A DNA stretch of 64,000 nucleotides, taken from positions 4,340,001-4,404,000 of the forward strand of contig NZ_CP038438.1 of the NCBI RefSeq assembly GCF_004683905.1, in the 5' to 3' direction. Both the position numbers and the translations under genes were made by a program. The notes beneath the pieces were generated by a model. The model did no database searches. It was not told the DNA's origin and worked only from the letters and a program-made list of their open reading frames with translations. This document shows positions 40,678 through 49,267 of this stretch, piece by piece. This DNA comes from Pseudomonas fluorescens (GTDB taxonomy: Bacteria; Pseudomonadota; Gammaproteobacteria; Pseudomonadales; Pseudomonadaceae). How positions within the stretch are numbered: the first letter of the stretch is position 1; each line of letters begins with the position of its first letter.

Positions 40678-40795
40678 GTCGGGCGGCATCTCCCCCAAGT
40701 GCCGTGCCGGTAAAGGTACCAAGGGACCGCGTGCCTTTGTTTTACTCCTAATGGTCTTAACCCGGATTCACCCCCCAGAACCCGGGTTTTTTTTG
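40678..40795 (+). ncRNA. rgsA: Small RNA RgsA (P16)
   Basis: Between the tetR gene and tatD lies a plus-strand unit with no ORF: a sigma-S-like -10 CAATACT (40665-40671), about 118 transcribed bases, and a strong intrinsic terminator AACCCGG...CCCGGGTT + T8 (40759-40794). RgsA of Pseudomonas occupies exactly this position, is about 120 nt and depends on RpoS. The segment GTCGGGCGGCATCTCCCCC at the proposed 5' end is the likely base-pairing region. Ends are approximate. Confidence 0.78.
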
Positions 40796-40814
40796 CCTGC
40801 GATTTGGCGATGAC

Positions 40815-41606
40815 CTACATGGCAGATTTGACAGAGGCCAGCGGAAACAGGCGCTTGAAGTTCTCGGTGGTCTGCTCGGCAAACCGCTCGTAGCTCTCCC
40901 CACGCAGCATCGCCAGAAACTCAGCCACCTCACGCACGTACTGCGGCAGATTCGGTTTGCCACGATAAGGGATCGGCGCCAGATACGGCGAGTCGGTCTC
41001 CACCAGCAAGCGATCGGCCGGCACCTTGCTCGCCACGTCGCGTAGGGCGTCGGCGTTGCGGAAGGTGACGATGCCCGACAGGGAAATGTAATAGCCCATG
41101 TCCAGCGCGGCTTTGGCCATGTCCCAGTCTTCGGTGAAGCAATGCAGCACACCGGCCTGGAGCAACGCCGCTTCACGCAGTAGCTCGAGGGTATCGGCGC
41201 GGGCGCCACGGGTGTGGATGATCACCGGTTTGCCGGTCTGCTGTGCGGCTTGCAGATGCAGGCGGAAAGATTCCTGCTGCAGCTCGGCGGCTTCCGGTTC
41301 GTAGTGATAATCCAGACCGGTTTCACCGATCGCCACCACTTTCGGGTGATTGAGCTCGTGCAGCAGCCAGTCCAGCGCCGGCGCCGCGCCCGGTTGCACA
41401 TCCAATGGGTGCACACCAACCGAGCAATCGACGTCGTCGTAGCGCTCGGCGAGGGCTTTGACGTCGGAGGCGTTATCGGCACTCACGCCGATACACAGGA
41501 AGTGCCCTACCCCGCGCTGGCGAGCCGCATCGAGTGCAGCATCCAGCGAACCGTCATGGGCGGCGAGGTCGAGGCGATCAAGGTGACAATGGGAATCTAC
41601 GAGCAT
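40815..41606 (-). CDS. tatD: TatD-family metal-dependent hydrolase
   Basis: 263 aa TIM-barrel enzyme. Metal ligands: HxH in MLVDSHCHLDRLD, Glu in AIGETGLDYHYEPE, His in PVIIHTRGA, His in VLHCFTEDWD, Asp in LVETDSPYLAPIPYRGKPN. TatD proteins are 3'-5' DNA/RNA nucleases. Last gene of the conserved minus-strand block, 15 bases after pilZ. Confidence 0.94.
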   Translation of the reverse strand: MLVDSHCHLDRLDLAAHDGSLDAALDAARQRGVGHFLCIGVSADNASDVKALAERYDDVDCSVGVHPLDVQPGAAPALDWLLHELNHPKVVAIGETGLDYHYEPEAAELQQESFRLHLQAAQQTGKPVIIHTRGARADTLELLREAALLQAGVLHCFTEDWDMAKAALDMGYYISLSGIVTFRNADALRDVASKVPADRLLVETDSPYLAPIPYRGKPNLPQYVREVAEFLAMLRGESYERFAEQTTENFKRLFPLASVKSAM

Positions 41607-41621
41607 AAAAAAGACGGCTAC

Positions 41622-41978
41622 TTACATCGTATGAGTGGGACGGTCGGATTTCAGTGCTCCGGCCAGATGGGTTTCGATGCGACTGCGGGCGGTGTTGTCG
41701 CCTTCATTGAATTGCACGCCGACGCCGGCTGCGCGGTTACCCTGAGCGCCTTTGGGGGTGATCCAGGCGACCTTGCCGGCCACCGGAATCTTCTCCGCCT
41801 CGTCCATCAAGTTCAGCAGCATGAACACCTCGTCGCCCAACTTGTAACTCTTGTTGGTCGGGATGAACAGGCCACCGTTCTTGATGAACGGCATGTAGGC
41901 GGCGTAAAGCACCGATTTGTCCTTGATGGTCAGGGACAGGATGCCGTTGCGCGGCCCGGGGCTGATGGCTTCATTCAT
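41622..41978 (-). CDS. pilZ: PilZ-domain protein
   Basis: 118 aa, starting MNEAISPGPRNGILSLTIKD. This is the short PilZ of type IV pilus function, which gives its name to the domain but lacks the RxxxR c-di-GMP motif at the N-terminus; residues GDEVFMLLNLMDEAEKIPVAGKV form the barrel. Needed for pilus assembly through FimX/PilB in P. aeruginosa. Strong GGAGG site 6 bases upstream of the chosen ATG. Confidence 0.92.
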   Translation of the reverse strand: MNEAISPGPRNGILSLTIKDKSVLYAAYMPFIKNGGLFIPTNKSYKLGDEVFMLLNLMDEAEKIPVAGKVAWITPKGAQGNRAAGVGVQFNEGDNTARSRIETHLAGALKSDRPTHTM

Positions 41979-42020
41979 GTTGACCTCCACTGCTGATGTT
42001 CAGAGTCTAGGTACACATTC

Positions 42021-43004
42021 TTATCTTTGACCAGGCAATCCCGCCCATTGCACCAACAACGCTTCCAGCAGCAGTGCCGGGTTGAGGTTGGCTTTGCTCA
42101 GGACTTTCTGCCGCTGGGCGAGAATCCAGTCCTGTATATCGAGGACTTTGCCTTGGGCGCTTTTTTGCGCCAGGTACTGCACGACTTTGCGCATATCGGT
42201 CAGACCGAGACCGGCTTCATCCTGGGTCAGTTGGTAGCGCAGGATCAGGCTCGACCAGTCGCAGAACCAGTCGAACAGGCGCAGCATCGGAATGCTTTTC
42301 CACTCTTCGGCCAGTTGCGTCGGCGATTGCTGCTGCTTGAGCAGCTTCTTCACCCCTTCGACCACCTGTGCCCGCTGTTCACGCACGCCCTGGGATTGCA
42401 GGCTGACTGCCGCCAACGGCGAACCAGCCGCTAGCGTCAGCAATTCGACGCGTTCCTCTTCGGAACACTCCGGCAGCGCTTGCGCCAGCCACTGCAGGCT
42501 CATGGCCTCGCCCGGCAGCGGACATGCCTGCTGCACGCAGCGGCTCTTGATTGTCGGCAGCAAACGGCTCGGCTGGTGGCTGACCAGCAACAACACGGTA
42601 TCGCCGGACGGCTCTTCGAGGCTCTTGAGCAAGGCGTTGGCGGCGTTGATGTTCATCGACTCCACCGGCTCGATCAGCACCACCTTGCGCCCGCCCAGTT
42701 GTGCAGTCTGCACCACGAAACTGACTAGATCGCGGACCTGGTCGACCTTGATCGCCTTGTCGGCTTCTTCCGGCTCAAGGATGTAATTGTCCGGATGGCT
42801 GCCGGCCTTGAGCAACAGGCAGGATTTGCACTCACCGCACGCTTCCGGCGTAGGACGCTGACAGAGCAGGCTGGCCATCAGGCGCTCGGCCAACGCGCGC
42901 TTGCCGATCCCGGCCGGGCCGTGCAGCAAGTACGCGTGGGCGTGCTGGCTACGTCCGGCCAGTTGCTGCCAGAGGCTGTCCTGCCATGGATAGGCCTCAG
43001 CCAC
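42021..43004 (-). CDS. holB: DNA polymerase III delta-prime subunit
   Basis: 327 aa, GTG start overlapping tmk by 8 bases. Clamp-loader fold: HAYLLHGPAGIGKRALAERL, zinc-cysteines in CQRPTPEACGECKSC, VLIEPVESMNINAANALLKS (sensor region), SLEEPSGDTVLLLVSH. Part of the clamp loader that places the beta clamp on DNA. Confidence 0.95.
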   Translation of the reverse strand: MAEAYPWQDSLWQQLAGRSQHAHAYLLHGPAGIGKRALAERLMASLLCQRPTPEACGECKSCLLLKAGSHPDNYILEPEEADKAIKVDQVRDLVSFVVQTAQLGGRKVVLIEPVESMNINAANALLKSLEEPSGDTVLLLVSHQPSRLLPTIKSRCVQQACPLPGEAMSLQWLAQALPECSEEERVELLTLAAGSPLAAVSLQSQGVREQRAQVVEGVKKLLKQQQSPTQLAEEWKSIPMLRLFDWFCDWSSLILRYQLTQDEAGLGLTDMRKVVQYLAQKSAQGKVLDIQDWILAQRQKVLSKANLNPALLLEALLVQWAGLPGQR

Positions 43005-43629
43005 GAATCAGCTCCAGCAAGTTCGGTATCAGGGTATCCAGCGCTTGCTGAACCTTGACCAATGACTGACCGGCATCGATGCGCACATAGCGCGCCGGAT
43101 CAGCCTCGGCGCGTTGCAGAAACGCATTGCGTACCGCTTCGAAAAACGCCCGTCCTTCCAGTTCAAATCGATCCAGACGACCACGGGCAGTGGCGCGGGC
43201 CAGGCCGATTTCCACCGGCAGATCGAAAATCAGCGTCAGATCCGGACGCAGGTCGCCCTGAACGAACGTCTCCAGCGCAGCAATGCGTTCCATTGACAAA
43301 CCACGACCGCCGCCCTGATAGGCGTAAGTCGAGTCGGTGAAACGATCGCACAGCACCACCGCGCCGCGAGCCAGCGCCGGACGGATCACTTCGGCCAGAT
43401 GCTGGGCGCGCGCGGCGAACACCAGCAACAGCTCGGTATCGGGGTTCATGACTTCATCGGCCGGGGCCAGCAGCACATCGCGAATGCGCTCGGCGAGTGG
43501 CGTACCCCCGGGTTCGCGGGTCAGCACTACTTCGACACCTTCGGCGCGCAGGCGCTCGGCGAGGTATTCGCGGTTGGTGCTCTTGCCGGCGCCTTCCGGG
43601 CCTTCCAGGGTAATAAACAAGCCAGTCAC
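42997..43629 (-). CDS. tmk: Thymidylate kinase
   Basis: 210 aa, GTG start. P-loop EGPEGAGKSTN at residues 8-18, LTREPGGTPLAERIRDVLL (DRX-like and LID region), DRFTDSTYAYQGGGRGL. It makes dTDP from dTMP. Overlaps holB and follows mltG by 19 bases. Confidence 0.96.
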   Translation of the reverse strand: MTGLFITLEGPEGAGKSTNREYLAERLRAEGVEVVLTREPGGTPLAERIRDVLLAPADEVMNPDTELLLVFAARAQHLAEVIRPALARGAVVLCDRFTDSTYAYQGGGRGLSMERIAALETFVQGDLRPDLTLIFDLPVEIGLARATARGRLDRFELEGRAFFEAVRNAFLQRAEADPARYVRIDAGQSLVKVQQALDTLIPNLLELIRG

Positions 43630-43648
43630 AGGCAGTCCTTAATCAAAG

Positions 43649-44845
43649 TCATTGCGCGTTCTGCGGTGCGGTCGTCGCGGGTTCGGCAGCAGGAGCCGGC
43701 GTCGGCGCGGGTTCCTGAGCGGGAACCTGTGGCAGCGCTTCAGGCGCGGTATCAGGAGATGCCGCAGGAGTCGCCTCCTCGGTCGCAGTAGCCGGAGCGG
43801 TCGGCGTATTTGCCGGGGCCGGGCTGGAGCGGTAATCGGCGCGGCGCTTGAGCTGGAACTCGCGCACCGCGCTGTTGTGCGCATCCAGATCATCGGAGAA
43901 CACATGGCTACCATCGCCACGGGCGACAAAATACAGACTGTTACCTTCCACCGGATTGAGCGCGGCATGAATCGCCTCGCGACCGACCATGGCAATCGGC
44001 GTCGGCGGCAATCCGGGAATCACATAGGTGTTGTAGGGCGTCGGCTCCTTGAGATGAGCACGGGTCAACTTGCCGGTGTAGCGATCGCCCAGGCCGTAGA
44101 TCACGGTCGGGTCGGTCTGCAACTGCATGCCCAGCGCCATGCGACGCACGAACACGCCGGCAATCTGCCCACGCTCCTGCGGCACACCGGTTTCCTTCTC
44201 TACCAGCGAGGCCATGATCAGCGCCTGATATGGCTCGCTGTACGGCGCATCAGCGGAGCGGTTCTCCCACTCCTTGGCCAACACCTCGTCGAGGCGGTCG
44301 AAGGCTTTCTTCAGCAATTCGACGTCGGAAACACCGCGCACAAAGCGGTAGGTATCCGGGAAGAATCGCCCTTCCGGGAACAGCCCGCGATGGCCGATTT
44401 TCTCCATCACTTCGCTGTCGCTCAAGCCCTTGAGGGTCTGCTCGATCTTTTCGTCTTTTGCCAGCGCGGCACGGACCTGGTGGAAATTCCAGCCCTCGAC
44501 CAGCGTCAGGCTGTACTGCACCACTTCGCCACGCTTCCACAAGTCGATCAGACCGTTGACAGTCATGCCCGGCTGCATGCGATATTCGCCGGTATGGATC
44601 GGTGTGCCGGCCAGATTGAAGCGCCAGTAGATGCGCAACCAGAAGGCGTCCTTGATGACCCCATCGGTTTCAAGTTCAAGAAAGGTACGGGTCGGCGTCG
44701 AGCCCTTCGGCACATCCAGCAGTTCTTCCTGCGTGATATTCAGGGGCTGTTCCAGCGCCGAATGAATTTTCCAGGCGCTGGCGCCCATCAGCAGCCCTGC
44801 CAGAACCAGTCCGGTTTCCAGCAGCAGCAAGAGTTTACGTCTCAC
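43649..44845 (-). CDS. mltG: Endolytic transglycosylase MltG
   Basis: 398 aa. A single membrane anchor at residues 7-26, then the YceG-like domain: LVEGWNFHQVRAALAKDEKI, catalytic Glu in IMASLVEKETGVPQERGQIAG, MQLQTDPTVIYGLGDRY and TPYNTYVIPGLPPTPI. It cuts nascent glycan strands. The C-terminus is an unusual Pro/Ala/Thr-rich tail of about 60 residues. Confidence 0.95.
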   Translation of the reverse strand: MRRKLLLLLETGLVLAGLLMGASAWKIHSALEQPLNITQEELLDVPKGSTPTRTFLELETDGVIKDAFWLRIYWRFNLAGTPIHTGEYRMQPGMTVNGLIDLWKRGEVVQYSLTLVEGWNFHQVRAALAKDEKIEQTLKGLSDSEVMEKIGHRGLFPEGRFFPDTYRFVRGVSDVELLKKAFDRLDEVLAKEWENRSADAPYSEPYQALIMASLVEKETGVPQERGQIAGVFVRRMALGMQLQTDPTVIYGLGDRYTGKLTRAHLKEPTPYNTYVIPGLPPTPIAMVGREAIHAALNPVEGNSLYFVARGDGSHVFSDDLDAHNSAVREFQLKRRADYRSSPAPANTPTAPATATEEATPAASPDTAPEALPQVPAQEPAPTPAPAAEPATTAPQNAQ

Positions 44846-44848
44846 GAA

Positions 44849-45664
44849 TCAGGCATCCAGTAGCGCACGGGCAATGGTTTGCAGTTTACGGGTGAGCGGG
44901 CCAACCGGCCAGCTCAGTGCAGCGTAGGCCCGTACCGGCCAGACGCCATACACGCTGTTGCAGATAAAGACTTCATCAGCCCATTGCAGCTGTTCGAGGC
45001 TGATGTCGGTGATTTGGATGGGGATGGCCAATGACTCGGCCTGAAACAATATTTCAGCACGCATCACACCGGCCACGCCACAGCGCTTCAGATCCGGGGT
45101 GATCAGTACGCCGTCGCGCACCAGAAACAGGTTGCTGAACACGCCTTCGATGACGCGCCCGGCCTGATCGAGCATCAAGCCTTCGGCGTGTTCGCTGTCG
45201 CGCCATTCGGCACGGGCGAGCACTTGCTCCAGACGATTCAGATGCTTGAGACCGGCCAGCAACGGCTGGTTGGATAACCGCGTGACGCAGGGAAACAGGC
45301 GCACGCCCTGCTCGCCATGCACGGCAGGATAAGCCGCAGGCGGATTGCCTTGCAGAATGCGTCGACCCTGTGCCGCAGGATCGGGTGCGTAGCCACGCAA
45401 GCCGTCACCACGGGTGAGAATGAGCTTGAGCACGCCCTCGCCCATTGCCGCGGCATAAGCCAGTAGCTCGCTGCGAACCCGCTCGATATCCGCGGCGATG
45501 GCCAGACGCGAGCAGCCCTCGGCCAAACGCGTCAGGTGACGATCCAGCAATACCGGCTGGCCGCCGTGCACGGCAATGGTCTCGAACAGACCATCACCGT
45601 AAGCCAGGCCGCGATCTTTCAGCGACAGAGCGTCAGCCGGTTGACCGTCGACCCAGCTGTCCAT
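44849..45664 (-). CDS. pabC: Aminodeoxychorismate lyase
   Basis: 271 aa PLP enzyme of fold type IV, starting MDSWVDGQPADALSLKDRGLAYGDGLFET. The PLP lysine lies in GLKHLNRLEQVLARAEW, and EGVFSNLFLVRDGVLITPDL is typical. It completes p-aminobenzoate synthesis for folate. Its ATG shares one base with the fabF stop (TGATG). Confidence 0.94.
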   Translation of the reverse strand: MDSWVDGQPADALSLKDRGLAYGDGLFETIAVHGGQPVLLDRHLTRLAEGCSRLAIAADIERVRSELLAYAAAMGEGVLKLILTRGDGLRGYAPDPAAQGRRILQGNPPAAYPAVHGEQGVRLFPCVTRLSNQPLLAGLKHLNRLEQVLARAEWRDSEHAEGLMLDQAGRVIEGVFSNLFLVRDGVLITPDLKRCGVAGVMRAEILFQAESLAIPIQITDISLEQLQWADEVFICNSVYGVWPVRAYAALSWPVGPLTRKLQTIARALLDA

Positions 45665-46908
45665 CAACCGGCGAACCGGCGGAATGCCAACGTGCCGTTG
45701 GTGCCGCCAAACCCGAAGGAGTTGGACAGTACGACGTCGATGTCCATGTTGCGCGCAGTGTGCGGCACGAAATCGAGATCGCAGCCTTCATCCGGCTCAT
45801 CGAGGTTGATGGTCGGCGGTGCCACCTGGCTGTTGATCGCCAGCACACTGAAGATCGCCTCGACCGCGCCCGCCGCACCCAGCAGGTGACCGGTCATGGA
45901 CTTGGTGGAGCTGACCGCCAGGTTGTAGGCGTGATCACCGAACACGGTCTTGATCGCGTTGGCTTCGGCAAGGTCGCCGGCCGGGGTCGAAGTACCGTGG
46001 GCGTTGATGTACTGCACCTGGTCGATGTTGATCTTCGCATCGCGCAGCGCATTGGTGATGCAGCGCGCTGCACCAGCGCCATCAGCGGGTGGCGACGTCA
46101 TGTGGAACGCATCGCCACTGGTGCCGAAGCCGATCAGCTCGGCGTAGATCGTGGCGCCACGGGCCTTGGCGTGCTCGAGTTCTTCGAGTACCAGCGCACC
46201 GGCACCGTCAGACAGCACGAAGCCATCACGGCCCTTGTCCCATGGACGACTGGCGCGAGTCGGCTCGTCGTTGCGGGTCGACAGCGCACGGGACGCGCCG
46301 AAGCCGCCCATGCCCAGACCGCACGCGGCCATCTCGGCACCACCGGCGATCATTACGTCGGCTTCGTCGTACATGATGTTGCGCGCGGCCATGCCAATGC
46401 AGTGCGTACCGGTGGTACAGGCAGTGGAAATGGCGTAGTTCGGCCCCTGTGCACCCAGGTGGATGGACAGAAAACCGGAAATCATATTGATGATCGAGCC
46501 TGGCACGAAGAATGGCGAAATTCGACGCGGGCCCGTCTCATGCAGGGTACGGCTGGTTTCTTCGATGTTGGTCAGACCGCCGATGCCCGAGCCCATGGCC
46601 ACGCCAATGCGCTCACGGTTGGCGTCGGTGACTTCCAGACCGGCGTTGCGAACAGCCTGAAAACCCGCGGCCAGACCGTACTGAATGAACAGGTCGAGCT
46701 TGCGTGCTTCCTTGACCGACAGGTATTCCTCGACATTGAAGCCCTTTACCGAGCCGCCAAAACGGGTGGAATAGGCAGAAAGGTCGGTGTGTTCGATCAG
46801 ACCAATGCCACTGCGGCCAGCCAGAATGCCCTGCCAACTGCTCGGCACATCCGTGCCCAGTGGCGACAACATACCCATACCGGTGACTACGACGCGTCTA
46901 CGCGACAC
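45664..46908 (-). CDS. fabF: 3-oxoacyl-ACP synthase II
   Basis: 414 aa. Condensing enzyme triad: Cys in ISTACTTGTHCIGMAA, His in NAHGTSTPAGDLAE, His in STKSMTGHLLGAAGAVEAIF. It extends acyl-ACP. GTG start at 46908, 6 bases after AAGGAG, gives the normal N-terminus SRRRVVVTGMGMLSPLG. A terminator lies between acpP and fabF, so fabF depends on read-through or its own promoter. Confidence 0.96.
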   Translation of the reverse strand: MSRRRVVVTGMGMLSPLGTDVPSSWQGILAGRSGIGLIEHTDLSAYSTRFGGSVKGFNVEEYLSVKEARKLDLFIQYGLAAGFQAVRNAGLEVTDANRERIGVAMGSGIGGLTNIEETSRTLHETGPRRISPFFVPGSIINMISGFLSIHLGAQGPNYAISTACTTGTHCIGMAARNIMYDEADVMIAGGAEMAACGLGMGGFGASRALSTRNDEPTRASRPWDKGRDGFVLSDGAGALVLEELEHAKARGATIYAELIGFGTSGDAFHMTSPPADGAGAARCITNALRDAKINIDQVQYINAHGTSTPAGDLAEANAIKTVFGDHAYNLAVSSTKSMTGHLLGAAGAVEAIFSVLAINSQVAPPTINLDEPDEGCDLDFVPHTARNMDIDVVLSNSFGFGGTNGTLAFRRFAG

Positions 46909-46952
46909 AGCACTCTCCTTTTTCAAATGACGACTTTGCATCAGGCCTAAAG

Positions 46953-46988
46953 AAAAAACCGCACGCCATGATGGCAGTGCGGTTTTTC
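46953..46988 (-). terminator. Intrinsic terminator after acpP
   Basis: AAAACCGCAC/GTGCGGTTTT stem with an inner GCCAT/ATGGC hairpin, then T run on the minus strand, 29 bases past the acpP stop. It may keep acpP mRNA more abundant than fabF mRNA. Confidence 0.85.
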
Positions 46989-47016
46989 CATGACAGCAGA
47001 CAACGATTACAAACTA

Positions 47017-47253
47017 TTACGCCTGGTGGCTAGTAACGTAGTCGATTGCAGCTTGTACAGTAGTGATCTTCTCAGCTTCTTCGTCAGGGATTTCGGTCTC
47101 GAATTCCTCTTCCAGAGCCATCACCAGCTCAACGGTGTCAAGGGAGTCGGCACCCAGGTCTTCAACGAAGGAAGCAGTGTTGACCACTTCTTCTTCTTTA
47201 ACGCCCAGTTGCTCGGCAACGATTTTCTTGACGCGCTCTTCGATGGTGCTCAT
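47017..47253 (-). CDS. acpP: Acyl carrier protein
   Basis: 78 aa acidic protein, with the phosphopantetheine serine in DLGADSLDTVELVM (about residue 38). Central carrier of fatty acid synthesis. Own promoter at 47306-47333 and terminator at 46953-46988 allow expression separate from fabG and fabF. Confidence 0.98.
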   Translation of the reverse strand: MSTIEERVKKIVAEQLGVKEEEVVNTASFVEDLGADSLDTVELVMALEEEFETEIPDEEAEKITTVQAAIDYVTSHQA

Positions 47254-47305
47254 ACCTTGTTTTCACTCCTAATGGACAAATTCAGGCAGCTGGCCAGTGG
47301 GTAAG

Positions 47306-47333
47306 TGTATAGAAAGGCTTTTCAGCTTTTCAA
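47306..47333 (-). promoter_or_regulatory. Sigma-70 promoter of acpP
   Basis: On the minus strand TTGAAA (47328-47333), a 16-base spacer and TATACA (47306-47311). The start site would be about 45 bases upstream of the acpP ATG. Confidence 0.65.
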
Positions 47334-47449
47334 CTGAAAGCTTCACTCCTCAAACCCTGCGGCCCTCTGCCTATAAATAGATTGCAGCTTTATAACGGAT
47401 TTTAGACAGCTCGTATGACATTTTTTTGAAGCAATCCGTCACATTTTAC

Positions 47450-48190
47450 TTACATGTACATCCCACCGTTCACCGGGATTGTAGCCCCAGTGACGTATGC
47501 CGCACCGTCGGATGCAAGAAAAGCGACCACCGAGGCGATCTCTTGAGCTTGTCCCAGACGGCCCAGCGGAATCTGCGTCTGCAAGGCTTCACGCTGTGCT
47601 TCCGGCAGTTCGCGGGTCATATCGGTGTCGATGAACCCTGGGGTTACCGAGTTGACCGTAATCGAACGCGAACCGACTTCACGCGCCATCGCACGGCTGA
47701 AACCTTCCAGACCGGCCTTGGCGGCTGCATAGTTTACTTGGCCTGCGTTGCCCATGGCACCCACCACCGAGCCAATACTGATAATTCGGCCCCAGCGCGC
47801 CTTGGTCATGCCACGCAAAACGCCCTTGGACAGGCGATACAGACTGTTCAGGTTGGTATCGATCACGTCGTACCATTCATCGTCTTTCATGCGCATCATC
47901 AGGTTATCGCGGGTGATGCCGGCATTATTGACCAGAATCGCCGGCGCGCCGAACTGCTCCTGAATGCTCGCGATCACGGCGGCAACGGATTCGTCGCTGG
48001 TGACGTTCAGCTCCAGGCCGGTACCTTGAATGCCGTGCTCCTTGAGCGTGGCAGCGATCGCCTCGGCACCCTTTGCGGAGGTCGCGGTGCCAACGACGAT
48101 GGCGCCCTGACGACCCAGTTCCAGTGCGATAGCCTGGCCGATACCGCGGCTTGCACCGGTGACCAGTGCAACTTTACCTTGCAGACTCAT
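47450..48190 (-). CDS. fabG: 3-oxoacyl-ACP reductase
   Basis: 246 aa SDR. Motifs: VTGASRGIGQAIALELGRQG, NNAGITRDNLMMRM, SIGSVVGAMGNAGQVNYAAAK with the Ser-Tyr-Lys set, and TPGFIDTDMTRELP. It reduces 3-oxoacyl-ACP with NADPH. Downstream of fabD by 16 bases. Confidence 0.97.
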   Translation of the reverse strand: MSLQGKVALVTGASRGIGQAIALELGRQGAIVVGTATSAKGAEAIAATLKEHGIQGTGLELNVTSDESVAAVIASIQEQFGAPAILVNNAGITRDNLMMRMKDDEWYDVIDTNLNSLYRLSKGVLRGMTKARWGRIISIGSVVGAMGNAGQVNYAAAKAGLEGFSRAMAREVGSRSITVNSVTPGFIDTDMTRELPEAQREALQTQIPLGRLGQAQEIASVVAFLASDGAAYVTGATIPVNGGMYM

Positions 48191-48206
48191 GCAAGTTTCT
48201 CCTGAT

Positions 48207-49145
48207 TCAGGCCTGCGCTGCACGGGCGGCAACGAAAGCGTCTGGGGTGTTGAGATTGGAGGTCGAAACGCCTTCGGCGCAACGTTTGTTCAGACCGGCC
48301 AGCACTTTGCCCGGGCCGCATTCGATCAGATTGGTCGCGCCTTTGGCAGCCAGGGTCTGAACCGATTCAACCCAACGAACGGGCTTGTACAGCTGTTCAA
48401 GCAGATCACGCTTGAGGGTTTCCAGATCGGCCGGCACTTGCGCGCTGACGTTCTGTACGACCGGGATCTGCGGCGCCTGCCAGTCGATGGCGGCGATGGA
48501 TTCGGCAAAGCGCTCGGCAGCCGGACGCATCAGTTCGCAATGCGACGGCACGCTCACCGGCAACGGCATGGCACGCTTGGCGCCACGGGCCTTGCAGCCC
48601 TCGATGGCACGCTCAACCGCAGCCTTGGCGCCGGCAATCACTACCTGACCCGGCGAGTTGAAGTTCACCGCGCTGACCACTTCGCCCTGCGCCGCTTCGG
48701 CACAGGCTGCCAGCACGTCGGCATCTTCCAGACCGAGAATGGCCGCCATGCCGCCCTGCCCGGCCGGAACGGCTTCCTGCATCAGCTGGCCACGGCGCTC
48801 GACGAGCTTCACCGCGTCAGCCAGGCTCAGGCTGCCGGCAGCAACCAGTGCGCTGTATTCACCCAGGCTGTGACCGGCAACAAATGCCGGACGCGCGCCA
48901 CCTTCAGCCAGCCACAGACGCCACAGGGCGATCGAAGCGGTCAGAATGGCCGGTTGGGTTTTGTCGGTTTGATTGAGCAGCTCTTCCGGGCCCTGCTGGG
49001 TCAGTGCCCACAGGTCATAGCCCAGAGCAGCGGAGGCTTCTTTGAAGGTTTCGAGGATCAACGGATATTCCGCGCCCAGCTCGGCCAGCATGCCGAGGGA
49101 CTGCGAACCCTGTCCTGGAAAGACGAATGCGAGGGAAGCAGACAT
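48207..49145 (-). CDS. fabD: Malonyl-CoA-ACP transacylase
   Basis: 312 aa. Motifs: FVFPGQGSQSLGMLAEL, active Ser in VAGHSLGEYSALVAAG, Arg in VERRGQLMQEAV, His in SVPSHCELM, and NVSAQV. It loads malonyl groups on ACP. Start MSASLAFVFPG is chosen. Confidence 0.97.
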   Translation of the reverse strand: MSASLAFVFPGQGSQSLGMLAELGAEYPLILETFKEASAALGYDLWALTQQGPEELLNQTDKTQPAILTASIALWRLWLAEGGARPAFVAGHSLGEYSALVAAGSLSLADAVKLVERRGQLMQEAVPAGQGGMAAILGLEDADVLAACAEAAQGEVVSAVNFNSPGQVVIAGAKAAVERAIEGCKARGAKRAMPLPVSVPSHCELMRPAAERFAESIAAIDWQAPQIPVVQNVSAQVPADLETLKRDLLEQLYKPVRWVESVQTLAAKGATNLIECGPGKVLAGLNKRCAEGVSTSNLNTPDAFVAARAAQA

Positions 49146-49267
49146 GTAACAAGCCCCTAATGATCTTGTCGTCGAAAATGACGCCCCACTGGGGGACGCA
49201 AGAAACTGACAGTTGGATGGCCCTTTGAACCGGGCGGTCACATTTAAGCATTGTCCGACGAAAACGC

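Noticed and set aside
40759..40794. The GC-rich hairpin beside tatD as the tatD terminator.
   Set aside because: Its T run follows on the plus strand, while tatD is on the minus strand and ends at 40815; it fits the plus-strand sRNA.
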